Source of the DNA: Actinoplanes sp. TFC3
GTDB taxonomy: Bacteria > Actinomycetota > Actinomycetes > Mycobacteriales > Micromonosporaceae
Assembly: GCF_001553785.1 (NCBI RefSeq)
Contig: NZ_LOJP01000001.1
Span: 2,895,794 to 2,959,793, forward strand
DNA: 64,000 nt
Direction: 5' to 3'
The notes beneath the pieces were generated by a model. The model was given only the letters and a program-made list of their open reading frames with translations, was not told the origin of the DNA and did no database searches. Below are positions 50,908-60,400 of the stretch, piece after piece (the first letter of the stretch is position 1; each line of letters begins with the position of its first letter). The position numbers and the translations under genes were made by a program.

Positions 50908-53900
50908 GCCCGGGCCGGCCAGCTCGCGATCGGGTTGCCCAGCCAGCGGCTGTCGCTGGGGACGGCGTCACCGCGCGTGACCAGCGAGCCGGGGCCGACG
51001 GTGGTGCGCGTGCCGATGCTCGCGCCGGGCAGCACGATGCCGTGCGGGCCCAGGGCCGCACCCGCTTCGAGCGTCACAGTGTCCATGCTCATGACACGAT
51101 CATGGAACAAGTGGGTCTGGACCACGCAACCGCGGTTCACCGTGGCGCCGTCGCCCAGGCTGACCAGGTCGTACTCGGGCAGCCAGTAGGTCTCCAGCCA
51201 CACGCCACGGCCGATCTTCGCCCCGAGGGTGCGCAGCCAGGCGGGGAGCAGGGGCGTGCCGGTGGCGAAACGGACCAGCCAGGGCGCGGCGAGCACCTCG
51301 ACGAAGGTGTCGGCGAGCTCGTTGCGCCAGACGAACGAGGTCCACAGTGCGTGATCGGTGACCCGGAAGCGGCCCACGAGCAGCCACTTCGCGGCGGTGG
51401 CGAGCACGGCGGCGACCAGCGCGGCACCGAGCATGACCGGTCCGGCGGCCAGCGCGGTGACCCAGCCGCCGGCGGTGTGCCAGATCAGGGCGAGCAGGGC
51501 GAGCACGGACACAGCCAGCGCGGCGGCGCAGATCACCGGGACGATGCGGCACAGCTCGATCAGCGCGCGGGCGGCCTTGAGGCGCAGCGGGGGCTCGAAG
51601 GTGCGGCTGGTGTCGGCCGCCTCGACCGTGCGGCGCAACGGCATCGGCGGGGCACCAAGCCACGACGAGCCTTTCTTGGCCTTGCGCGGGGCCGAGGACA
51701 ACACCCCGACCAGACCCCGCTTGGGTACGGACCGGCCCGGCGCGGTCATCCCGGAGTTGCCGAGGAATGCCTGCTTACCGATGCGCGCCGGGGCGAGCCG
51801 CAGCCAGCCGTGGCTCAGCTCGTACGTGGCGACCATGGTGTCGTCGGCCAGGAAGGCACCGTCGGCGACAGTGGTCATCGCGGGCACGGCCAGCACGGTG
51901 GACGCCTCGACGTTGCGGCCCACCTTGGCCCCGAGCAGCCGCAGCCACACCGGGGTGAACAGGCTGGCGTACAGCGGGAACAACCCGACGCGGGCCAGCC
52001 CCATCAGCCGTTCGGTGGCCCAGGCCTGCCACGCCACCCGCCCCTGCACGGGGTGGAAGCCCTCGCGCAGGCCGAAGCTGAGTGCGCGGACGGCGGCGAG
52101 CACGAGCAGGGCGTAGACCAGCACGTACGCCACGGCGGCGAGCGCGACGGCCGCGATCAGTTCGCCCGGACCGGGGCGGTCGGTGAGCGTCCAGGCGAGC
52201 AGGGCCAGTCCGGGCAGGGTGGCCAGGACGGGGACCGAGGCGATGAGCTGGGCGCTCAGACCGTACAGGAAGATCCAGAAGCCGGACCGGAACCGGGAGC
52301 GAGGGGGACGCTCGGCGGGCCAGCCGGTGGTTCCCTTGGCACTGCGCACGGCACCGGTCACGGTGGTCCCGGCGGCGATCCGGGCACCCTTGCCGACGCG
52401 CGCACCGGGCATGAGGGTGCTGCGAGAACCCACGCGGGCGCCCGCACCGACGCGGATGTTGCCGATGTGCACAACGTCGCCGTCGACCCAGTGGCCGGAC
52501 AGGTCGACCTCGGGTTCGATGGCGGCGCCGCGGCCCAGCTTCAGCTTGCCGGTGACCGGCGGGGCGGAGTGCAGGTCGACGCCGGGGCCGATCTGCGCGC
52601 CCAGGGCGCGGGCGTAGGTGGTCATCCAGGCTGCCGCGGCCACGCCGGTGGCTCCGCTGAGCTCGGCGAAGCGTTCGGCGGCCCAGAGCCGCAGGTGCAC
52701 GCTGCCCCCGCGCGGGTAGGCGCCGGGACGCACGCCGCGCAGCAGCAGCCGGGCGGCTCCGGCGGCCATGCCGATGCGCGCGGGCGGGCTGAACAGCAGC
52801 ACCCAGCCGGCCGCGATCCACCACCACGAGACGGGCGGGGCCCAGGGTGCCGGGACCGCCAGCGCGACAATCCTGCCGAGCGCGGCCAGGATGGTCAGCC
52901 AGCGCAGGCCGACGAGCACGAGCATCGGCAGCAGAAGCAGGGCCTGCACGAAGCCGGCGCGCCGGGGCGTGGGGCGCACGTCGGGGCGTACGGCAGCGGT
53001 GGTGTCGAGAGCGTCGATCACCGCGGCCAGGCCGGCCAGGCTGGGGTTCTGGTAGATGTCGGCGACCGAGACCTGCGGGTGGCTGCGGCGGACCCAGCCC
53101 ACGAGCTGCGCGGCGGTCAAGCTGCCACCGCCGTTGGTGAAGAAATCGGCGTCGGCGGACCCTGGACGAATCCCTAGAATCTCTTCCCATCCGCCGGCCA
53201 GCCACTGCTCGGTCGCGCTCAGCCCGGCCGTCTGCTGCCCGGACGCCAACGGCCAGGGCAGGGCGGCCCGGTCGACCTTGCCCGACGTGCGCGTGGGCAG
53301 ATAAGCAACCACAGCGATCAGGGGTACGAGCGCAGCCGGCAGTTGCTCGCGCAGCAGCAACGCCGCCCCGGTCGCATCGAAGTCCTCGCCCTCGCGCACC
53401 ACCACGTAGCCCACGAGCAACTGGTTGCCGGCCGCCGTCTTGCGCACCGCCGCTGCCGCACCGGCGATCCCGGGCAACGCCTGCAGCGCGGCGTCGACCT
53501 CACCCAGCTCGATGCGACGCCCGCCCAGCTTGATCTGCTCGTCACCACGCCCGACGAACAGCAGCCCCTCGGGTTCGGCCTTGACGATGTCACCGCTGCG
53601 GTACGCCCGCTGCCACCCCATCGAGGGCAGCGGCGCGAACTTTGCCGCGTCCTTGCCAGCGTCGAGGTAGCGCGCGAGGCCCACCCCGCCGATGACCAGC
53701 TCGCCGGTCTCCCCCATCGCCACGGGTTCGCCGGAGGGGCCGGCCACGACAAGCTCCCAGCCCAGCAGCGGCAGCCCGATGCGCACCGGGCCGTCCCCGG
53801 TCAGCTGGGCCGCGCAGGCCACCACTGTCGCCTCGGTCGGGCCGTAGGTGTTCCAGACCTCGCGGCCCTCGACGGCCAGCCGCTCGGCCAGCTCGGGCGG

Positions 53901-54776
53901 GCACGCCTCGCCGCCGAAAATGAGCAGCCGCACCTCATCGAGCGCCTCGACCGGCCACAACGCGGCGAGCGTGGGGACGGTGGAAACGACGGTGATGCGC
54001 TGGCCGGCCAGCCACGGGCCCAGGTCGACGCCGCTGCGCACGAGCGCGCGGGCGGCGGGCACCAGGCAGGCACCGTGGCGCCACGCCAGCCACATCTCTT
54101 CACAGGACGCGTCGAACGCCACGGACAGGCCGGCCAGAACGCGGTCCTCGGGGCCGATCGGCTCGCCGGTGAGGAACAACGCGGCCTCGGCGTCGACAAA
54201 CGCGGCTGCGGCGCCGTGGCTGACGGCTACGCCCTTGGGGGTGCCGGTCGAGCCGGAGGTGAAGATGATCCAGGCGTCGTCGTCCGGGGTGGGGCGGCCG
54301 GTCCTCGGCGCGTCTTCGACGGGAGCGGGCTTCGGGCGCGGGGTTACGGTGAGACCGTCGCCGAGCACCGCGCAGACGGCGGCTTCGCCGAAGACCAACT
54401 CGGCGCGCTCGTCCGGGTCGTCGGCATCAACGGGGACATAAGCCGCGCCGGCCGCGAGGACCGCCAGGATGGCCAGATACAAATCGACCGAACCCGACGA
54501 GATCCGTACGCCGACCCGGTCGCCGATGCCGACGCCGTGACCGGCGAGCGTGGCGCGCAGCGTGTCGATCTCCGCGGAGAGCTGGCGGTAGGTGAGAGTG
54601 CGGGTGCCGTCATCGATCGCGGTGGCGTGCGGGTGCGCGCTTGTGGTGGCCTCGAGAATGTCGAGGAGCGTGCGGCGTACCGGGGCGGACGGGGTGCGGT
54701 AAACCGCCGGGACCCGGTCGTCGGTCTTGAGTAGGTCAGGCAGAGTGACGAATCGCTGATCAGTCGTCACAGTCAC
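50904..54776 (-). CDS. Pls/PosA-type nonribosomal peptide synthetase (homopolyamino-acid synthetase-like)
   Basis: The 1290-residue single-module enzyme is close to the length of epsilon-poly-L-lysine synthetase. Adenylation domain about 25-510: WIIFTSGSTGTPKG, NTYGPTEATVVA, YRSGDIVKAEP, YLPTRTSGKVDRAA. A carrier domain about 530-600 has GGGSLTAAQLV, with the 4'-phosphopantetheine Ser. There follow paired membrane helices alternating with left-handed beta-helix acyltransferase-like domains (VEASTVLAVPAMTTVADGAF; GVWLETYWLPEYDLV). Hand alignment to GrsA gives a pocket of about D-A-E-S-I-G-T-V-V-K; Glu at position 239 might suit a basic substrate. There is no condensation or thioesterase domain. 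The product is unknown. GTG start overlaps the esterase remnant. Confidence 0.9.
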   Translation of the reverse strand: MTVTTDQRFVTLPDLLKTDDRVPAVYRTPSAPVRRTLLDILEATTSAHPHATAIDDGTRTLTYRQLSAEIDTLRATLAGHGVGIGDRVGVRISSGSVDLYLAILAVLAAGAAYVPVDADDPDERAELVFGEAAVCAVLGDGLTVTPRPKPAPVEDAPRTGRPTPDDDAWIIFTSGSTGTPKGVAVSHGAAAAFVDAEAALFLTGEPIGPEDRVLAGLSVAFDASCEEMWLAWRHGACLVPAARALVRSGVDLGPWLAGQRITVVSTVPTLAALWPVEALDEVRLLIFGGEACPPELAERLAVEGREVWNTYGPTEATVVACAAQLTGDGPVRIGLPLLGWELVVAGPSGEPVAMGETGELVIGGVGLARYLDAGKDAAKFAPLPSMGWQRAYRSGDIVKAEPEGLLFVGRGDEQIKLGGRRIELGEVDAALQALPGIAGAAAAVRKTAAGNQLLVGYVVVREGEDFDATGAALLLREQLPAALVPLIAVVAYLPTRTSGKVDRAALPWPLASGQQTAGLSATEQWLAGGWEEILGIRPGSADADFFTNGGGSLTAAQLVGWVRRSHPQVSVADIYQNPSLAGLAAVIDALDTTAAVRPDVRPTPRRAGFVQALLLLPMLVLVGLRWLTILAALGRIVALAVPAPWAPPVSWWWIAAGWVLLFSPPARIGMAAGAARLLLRGVRPGAYPRGGSVHLRLWAAERFAELSGATGVAAAAWMTTYARALGAQIGPGVDLHSAPPVTGKLKLGRGAAIEPEVDLSGHWVDGDVVHIGNIRVGAGARVGSRSTLMPGARVGKGARIAAGTTVTGAVRSAKGTTGWPAERPPRSRFRSGFWIFLYGLSAQLIASVPVLATLPGLALLAWTLTDRPGPGELIAAVALAAVAYVLVYALLVLAAVRALSFGLREGFHPVQGRVAWQAWATERLMGLARVGLFPLYASLFTPVWLRLLGAKVGRNVEASTVLAVPAMTTVADGAFLADDTMVATYELSHGWLRLAPARIGKQAFLGNSGMTAPGRSVPKRGLVGVLSSAPRKAKKGSSWLGAPPMPLRRTVEAADTSRTFEPPLRLKAARALIELCRIVPVICAAALAVSVLALLALIWHTAGGWVTALAAGPVMLGAALVAAVLATAAKWLLVGRFRVTDHALWTSFVWRNELADTFVEVLAAPWLVRFATGTPLLPAWLRTLGAKIGRGVWLETYWLPEYDLVSLGDGATVNRGCVVQTHLFHDRVMSMDTVTLEAGAALGPHGIVLPGASIGTRTTVGPGSLVTRGDAVPSDSRWLGNPIASWPARA

Positions 54777-55033
54777 CAGGCGCGCTCCACTTCCCGCAAC
54801 GGTTGGGCAGCGATCAACGCTACGTCGCGATCACGATAAAATGGCGGCTGGTTGGCAAATTCGTGTCGATGCTCACGCCACGACGTCCGTACCCGCAATG
54901 ACACGACGGGGGCGAACATCTCAGCCGCGTGGTAGCTGCCCGGGTGCACGTGCAGCTCCGTCGGCACGACCGCGGCCATCAACCGCTGCGCGAACGCGAT
55001 GTCCTCGTCGCGGAACAGGTCCACAGTGCCCAC
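54773..55033 (-). pseudogene. Truncated alpha/beta-hydrolase (esterase) C-terminal remnant
   Basis: An 86-codon frame starting MGTVDLFRDEDIAFAQRLMA, then VPTELHVHPGSYHAAEMF. This is the last strand/helix region of acetyl-esterase type hydrolases with the catalytic Asp and His, but without the HGGG and GXSXG parts. An in-frame stop lies about 25 codons upstream, so no longer gene exists. Its stop overlaps the GTG of the synthetase gene (GTGA), so its translation may feed the synthetase. Confidence 0.7.
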
Positions 55034-55119
55034 GTCGGTTGCGCGGGAGGGAAATAGTGGCTCCGCGCCGGGGGTTCTCGTTCAAGGACGGAAAGATCGC
55101 GACGAGGAAGGCTGCGGAC

Positions 55120-55497
55120 ATGAGCGACGAGACCGCCACCGCGCTGGCGCAGGACCGGGTCATCGACATCACCACCACCGGCCGCAGGACCGGCGAGCCG
55201 CGCCGGATCGAGATCTGGTTCCATCGCCTGGACGGCCGGTACTACATCACCGGCTCCCCCGGCCGGCCGCGCGACTGGTATGCCAACCTGGTCGCACACC
55301 CGGGTTTCACGTTCCACCTCAAGGAGTCCGCGACCGCCGACCTCGCGGCGACCGCCCGGCCGGTCACCGAGCAGGCCGAGCGGGAGAAGGTCTTCGCCGG
55401 CCTCCTCGCCCTGCTCAGCGAGTTCACCAGCAGGCCCGGCCACGAGCCCGGCGTCTGGGTGGCGACCAGCCCGCTCGTCGAGGTCACCTTCGCCTGA
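55120..55497 (+). CDS. Deazaflavin (F420)-dependent nitroreductase-family protein
   Basis: The 125-residue split-barrel protein has the DUF385/Ddn pattern: VIDITTTGRRTGEPRRIEIW, then RYYITGSPGRPRDWYANLVA, HPGFTFHLK, ADLAATARPV. Relatives use F420H2 or flavin to reduce quinones and nitro compounds. Single gene divergent from the synthetase unit. ATG at 55120 with GAGGAAGG upstream. Confidence 0.82.
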   Translation: MSDETATALAQDRVIDITTTGRRTGEPRRIEIWFHRLDGRYYITGSPGRPRDWYANLVAHPGFTFHLKESATADLAATARPVTEQAEREKVFAGLLALLSEFTSRPGHEPGVWVATSPLVEVTFA

Positions 55498-55613
55498 CCT
55501 GCACCGGTTCCGGGGCCTCGACTGGTCTTCGTCGCATGCACGGGATGGTGAGGATTGCCAAGACGCACTGCGGGCCGGCACCCCAGCGGGGGCCGGCCCT
55601 CAGCAAGCGGTGA

Positions 55614-57269
55614 TCAGCCCTTGTGCCACTTCTGGTTGGCCGTGCCCGCGCAGTCCCAGAGCTGGAGCTTCGCGTGATCAGCGGTGTTCCAGTCCTTGAT
55701 GTCGATGCACTTGTTGGCCTGCGGGTTGACCAGGTCACCGGCGCCCGAGAGCACCCACTGCTGCGCCGCGTTGCCCGAGCAGTTGGCGATCTGGATGGGC
55801 GTGCCGTTGGCCGTGCCGGCGCCGGCCACGTCGAGGCACTTGTTGTTCTGGGTCTTGAGGGTGCCGCCGGTGGCCGTCCACTTCTGCGGGACCTGGTTGT
55901 TGCAGGGCCACATCTGCACCTGGACGCCGTCGGCGTAGTTGCCGGCCGGGACGTCGATGCACTTGCCGTTCCAGTTGCTGATCAGCGACGTACCCGTGGA
56001 GGTGGCCGGAGGCTGGGTCGGCTGCTGGGTCGGGGCCTGCGTGGTCGGCTGGGTGGTGGGCGCGCTGCCGCCGCCACCGCCGGTGAAGGGGTTCAGCGTG
56101 ATCGCAGCCGAGGTGGGCGCACCGTCGTGCACCAGCGATTCGAAGTTGCCGACGTCGTCGAACGCGAACGCGTACGCCTTGCCATCGGCCATGTTCTGGT
56201 GCACCAGCTTGGCGTACTGATTGGTCGGGTTGCTCTTGTAGAAGTCCCCGGCGTTGGTGCTGGGCTGGGTGTCGATGGTGCCCAGCGTGCCGCGGTTGAG
56301 CGCCGCGCACAGGGTGCGGGCGATCGGCCCGACGACCTGGTCGTTCGGGGCGCCCAGGGCCCCGTCGCAGCCCCACACGTTGGCCGAGCTGGGCTTGTTG
56401 AACGACGCCACCTGCTGACCGGCGGCGTTCGTGAACTTCATGACCGCTCCGGACGTACGGCCGAAGTATTTGAGGTTGGGCTGGTCCCCGAACGGAACCA
56501 CCGTCAGTGTCTTGTTCGCGTAGGCGTTCCACGCGCTGGTGATGTACGGGTCCAGGTACGTGGTGCTCAGACCGCCGGTGTCGGCCGCCTTGCCCGGGGC
56601 GAGCACGCGCAGCACCGTGCCGTCGGAGCGGGTGTACACCGAGCCTGTCAGCCCCGCCGATTTCATGCCGTTGATGACATTGGTCCGGCCGTTGGCGACC
56701 AGCGTGCCGGTCGAGTGGGTGCCCTCGGAACCGGTGGTCGACACGGTGTGCGGCACCGCGAACATGTCCACCTGCGAGCTGTTGAGCCAGATGCCCGCGT
56801 CGTTGTAGGTGAACTCGCTCCAGTCGAACAGGATGTCGCGGTTGGCGTCGCCACCGGCCCACGGGGCGGGCTGCACGAGCCCGTCAGGGGTGAGGAAGAA
56901 CTTGAGCTTCTGGCCCAGCGAGAAGTAGAGCCGCCCGGAGACGTTCTTGGGCACCTGCAGCGTGGTGCGCCCGCCGTTACCGGGGCCGCCGATCGCCACG
57001 TCGGGAGCGGCGGAGGGCGGGTTGGCCCCGGCCGGCCAGTTGGTGAACGTGCCGCCGGCGTTGACATAGCCGAGCTTGCCGGTGCTCAGGTTGGTGCCGA
57101 TGACGTACAGGTAGACAGCTTCGCCGCGGCCGGTCTGGTTGGCCACGGAGACGGGGAGCAGGTTGGGGCCGGTGGCCGCGGAGGCCTGCCCGATGGCGGC
57201 GTAGGTGCCGCCGGCCAGCACCACGGCGAAGGCCGCCGCGATGCTGAGCATCTTCTTTTTTGAACGCAA
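55614..57269 (-). CDS. Secreted GH64 beta-1,3-glucanase with C-terminal ricin-B (CBM13) domain
   Basis: The 551-residue precursor has a signal peptide (MLSIAAAFAVVLAGG, ending ASAAT), a GH64 domain (about 35-390; RGEAVYLYVIGTNLSTG, WSEFTYNDAGIWLNSSQVDM, SVYTRSDGTVLRVLAPG, WGCDGALGAPND), a Thr/Gln/Pro linker (about 400-425), and a ricin-B domain (about 428-551). It should release laminaripentaose from beta-1,3-glucan such as fungal walls. TTG at 57269 with AAAGG 9 nt upstream is the best start; ATG at 57251 is possible. Confidence 0.92.
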   Translation of the reverse strand: MRSKKKMLSIAAAFAVVLAGGTYAAIGQASAATGPNLLPVSVANQTGRGEAVYLYVIGTNLSTGKLGYVNAGGTFTNWPAGANPPSAAPDVAIGGPGNGGRTTLQVPKNVSGRLYFSLGQKLKFFLTPDGLVQPAPWAGGDANRDILFDWSEFTYNDAGIWLNSSQVDMFAVPHTVSTTGSEGTHSTGTLVANGRTNVINGMKSAGLTGSVYTRSDGTVLRVLAPGKAADTGGLSTTYLDPYITSAWNAYANKTLTVVPFGDQPNLKYFGRTSGAVMKFTNAAGQQVASFNKPSSANVWGCDGALGAPNDQVVGPIARTLCAALNRGTLGTIDTQPSTNAGDFYKSNPTNQYAKLVHQNMADGKAYAFAFDDVGNFESLVHDGAPTSAAITLNPFTGGGGGSAPTTQPTTQAPTQQPTQPPATSTGTSLISNWNGKCIDVPAGNYADGVQVQMWPCNNQVPQKWTATGGTLKTQNNKCLDVAGAGTANGTPIQIANCSGNAAQQWVLSGAGDLVNPQANKCIDIKDWNTADHAKLQLWDCAGTANQKWHKG

Positions 57270-57471
57270 GGGGATACACCTTTGGGGGGAAAGTGTGTTC
57301 GACAAACCGCAGAGCTCGCCCAGCCTCCGCGTCCGAGCCGCTCAAGTCAAGATCGATAGCCAATCCTGGCTTCCGGAGCAGGACAACTGGACGATCACGC
57401 CCGCACAGCCGAGAGCGGGGCATTAAGGTCGAAAAGGACAGCGACGGGCTACAGAACCGGGAGCCGGGCCG

Positions 57472-60400
57472 GTGCAAGCAGCGACCACCCCGCAAGCGCG
57501 GCAAGCCAAGCACGAGCGGCAAGCACAACATGGCCAGGCACCGCCCGAGCGGACGGTGACCCACGAACGGCCGGCTCAGCACGAACGTCAGGCGCAGCAG
57601 TCGGCCCAGCTGGACCGCGCGGTCCGGTTGTTCGAGTTCCTGGCCCGGGCGCAGCAGGCCACCGCGGCCGCCCCGCGCACGTACGACGGCTATCGCCTGG
57701 CCTGGGCCGATGACCTGCCCCGGCACGCCGCCGTGCACTTCGCGCACTGGTCGGACGCCCCCGGTCCGGGCGACGAGATCGCGCACATCGATCGGCTCGA
57801 CCGGGTGCCGCCGCCCGAGCCGCCCGCGCACCTGAGCACCGGGTCGGTCGACGACCCCGATCGGGCGCCGGGCGTGACCCCCGATGATGGCGCGGCGCAA
57901 CGGTGGCTGGCCGCCTGGCACGACTGGGCCGATCGCGAGCGGATCGAAAAGCCGGTGCGCGACGCGTACGCCATGCTGTTCGCGATGCAGGCCGAAGCCG
58001 CGACCAACCCGGAGGAGCAGGAACTCGTCCTGGCCGTGGGGTGTCTGGTCTGGCACCCGGGCGAGCACGACCCGGTGCGCCGGCACCTGATCACCACCCC
58101 GGTGGCCATCGAACTGGAGCCGGTCAGCGGCACCCTGCGCGTGTACGCCGCCGAGGCCACCGACCCGCTGCGCATCGAACTCGACATGCTCGACTCGGAA
58201 CTGACCGGTTCGCGGCACCTCACCGAGGCCCGCGACGTCGCCCGCGCGTACGCCGAGCATCCGTTGCACCGCAAAGCGATCGGCGAGCTGCTGCACCACA
58301 TCGCCAACAGCCTGGACTCCGAGGCGGTCTTTCGCGAGTCGGGCCCGCCGGCGGCGCAGACCACCGCCACCGCCGAGGTCAGCCTGTCGCCGGCCATCGT
58401 GCTGCGCCGGCGCGACCGGCAGGGTGTGGTCGAGCTGCTCGAGACGATCCGTGGGCAGCTGCTGGAATCGCAGAGCGTGCCGGACGGCATCCTGCCGCTG
58501 GTCGACCCGGATCACCGGCCGCGGGTGCGCGCCGATCCGACGCCCGGCGCGATCGTGACGGTCGACGACGAAGTGTTCCTGCCGCTGCCGGTCAACGAGC
58601 AGCAGCTGGAGATCCTGCGGCAAGTCGACCGGCACGCCCAGACGCTGGTGCAGGGCCCGCCTGGCACCGGCAAGACGCACACCGCGGCCGCGCTGCTCAG
58701 CCACCTGCTCGCGCAGGGCAAGCGGGTGCTGGTCACGGCGCAGACCGAGCGGGCGCTCAAGGAGGTACGAGCCAAGCTGCCCGAGGCCATCCGCCCGCTG
58801 TCGGTGGCGGTGGTCGGGGCCTCACGCGAGGACCTGACCGACCTCAAGGTCGCGGTGGACACGATCTCGCAGCGGGCCGTGGACTACGACGAGCAGCGCT
58901 ACACCCGTACGGTCGAGCATCACCTGATGGCCATCGACAAGCTGCGCCGGCACCTCGCGGGCGTGAAGCGGCGGATGGTCGACGTGCGCACCGCTGAGAT
59001 CAGCCGGCACGAGCGAGAGCCGTACCGGGGCACGCTGGCCGCGATCGCCGCAGCGCACCGCGTGGACGAGCCGCGTTACGGCTGGATCCGGGCGTGGTCG
59101 CCGGCGGTGACCGAGGATGAGCCGCCGTTGTCCGCGGCGAAGATGGCCGAATGGCTGCGGCTGCTGCGCGATGCCCGGCTCACCGCCGATGAGGGCCCGG
59201 CGTACGACGCGCTGCCCGACCCGGCCACGCTGGTGTCCCCGGCGGCCTTTGCCGCTGCGCTGGCCGCCGAGGCGGATGCATGGGCGGCGGGTCAGGCGTT
59301 TTCCGAGCAACGGCAGCTACCGTCGTACCGGCTGATCCGGAAGTTGTCCGCGACTGAGAAGCAGCAACTGCACCGCCTGGCCGGCATCGCGGCAAAGCTC
59401 GCGCAGGAATGTCCGTCGTGGCTGTCGAAGGCGTTGACGGACGGGCGCGGCTGGCGCGACAAGGCGCATCAGGTACGTGACCTGATCGAGCAGGCCGGAC
59501 CGCTGGCTGCGTTGCTCGGCAGCACCAGCGTCGAGGCGCCCGGACCGGATCTCGCGGCGCTGGTGTCGCAGGCCCAGCACCTGCGCAAACACCTCGACAC
59601 CGGCGGCCGGGTGACGACCGGGCTGCTCGCGGCCAAGCCGGTCAAAGCCGCCAGGGACCTGCTGTCCCTGGTACGCATTGACGGCACCGCCCCCGAAACG
59701 GTGGAAGCCGTTGAGGTTTTCCTCGCGTGGGCCAAGCTCCAGCCGTTGCTCAAGAACCTGAACCATGCGTGGCCGGGCACGACCCCGAAGACACTCGACG
59801 AGCACCGCGCCACGCTGGAACACCTGGAACGGATGCTGGCCCTGGGATCCGCGCTGACCCAGCTGGACCTGCCGGCCGCCGACCTCGACGGGGTACGGGC
59901 CTACGCCGCGCTGGTGGACGCCGCCGCGGCGGAGGACCGCGTCGAAGCCGCGCGTACCGCCGTCGAAGCCGCAGCGGCTCCGATCAATGCGTTGCTGCAC
60001 GAGCCCAGCCCCGCACCCGCCCTGCACGAAGCAGCCACCGCGGTGCGCGAGCGCAACGCAGTGGCCTACAGCGCGGCGACCCACCGGCTGGTCCGGCTCA
60101 TCGAGGTACGCGCGGTGGTGACGCACCGCGACGAACTGGCCGCGACGCTGGGCTACCGGGCCCCGGCCCTACGCGACGCCATCGCGGCCACCCCGGCCGA
60201 CCCGGTCTGGGACGAGCGCCTCGCCGGGTGGGCGCAGGCGTGGGCGTGGCTGGTCACCGGGGGGTGGCTGGCCCGGCAGCGCCCCGCCGACCTCAACCGG
60301 CTGCAGGCCGAGGCCGCCGAAACCGAATCCGCCATCCGCAGCCACGTCGAGGAACTCGCGGCCGCGCGGGCGTGGCGCCACGCTGCGGCACCCGAGCGGA

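Noticed and set aside
50889..53177. 762-codon plus-strand frame opposite the Pls-like synthetase
   Set aside because: Repetitive Gly/Gln/Arg/His composition typical of antisense shadow; the minus strand has A-domain and carrier motifs.
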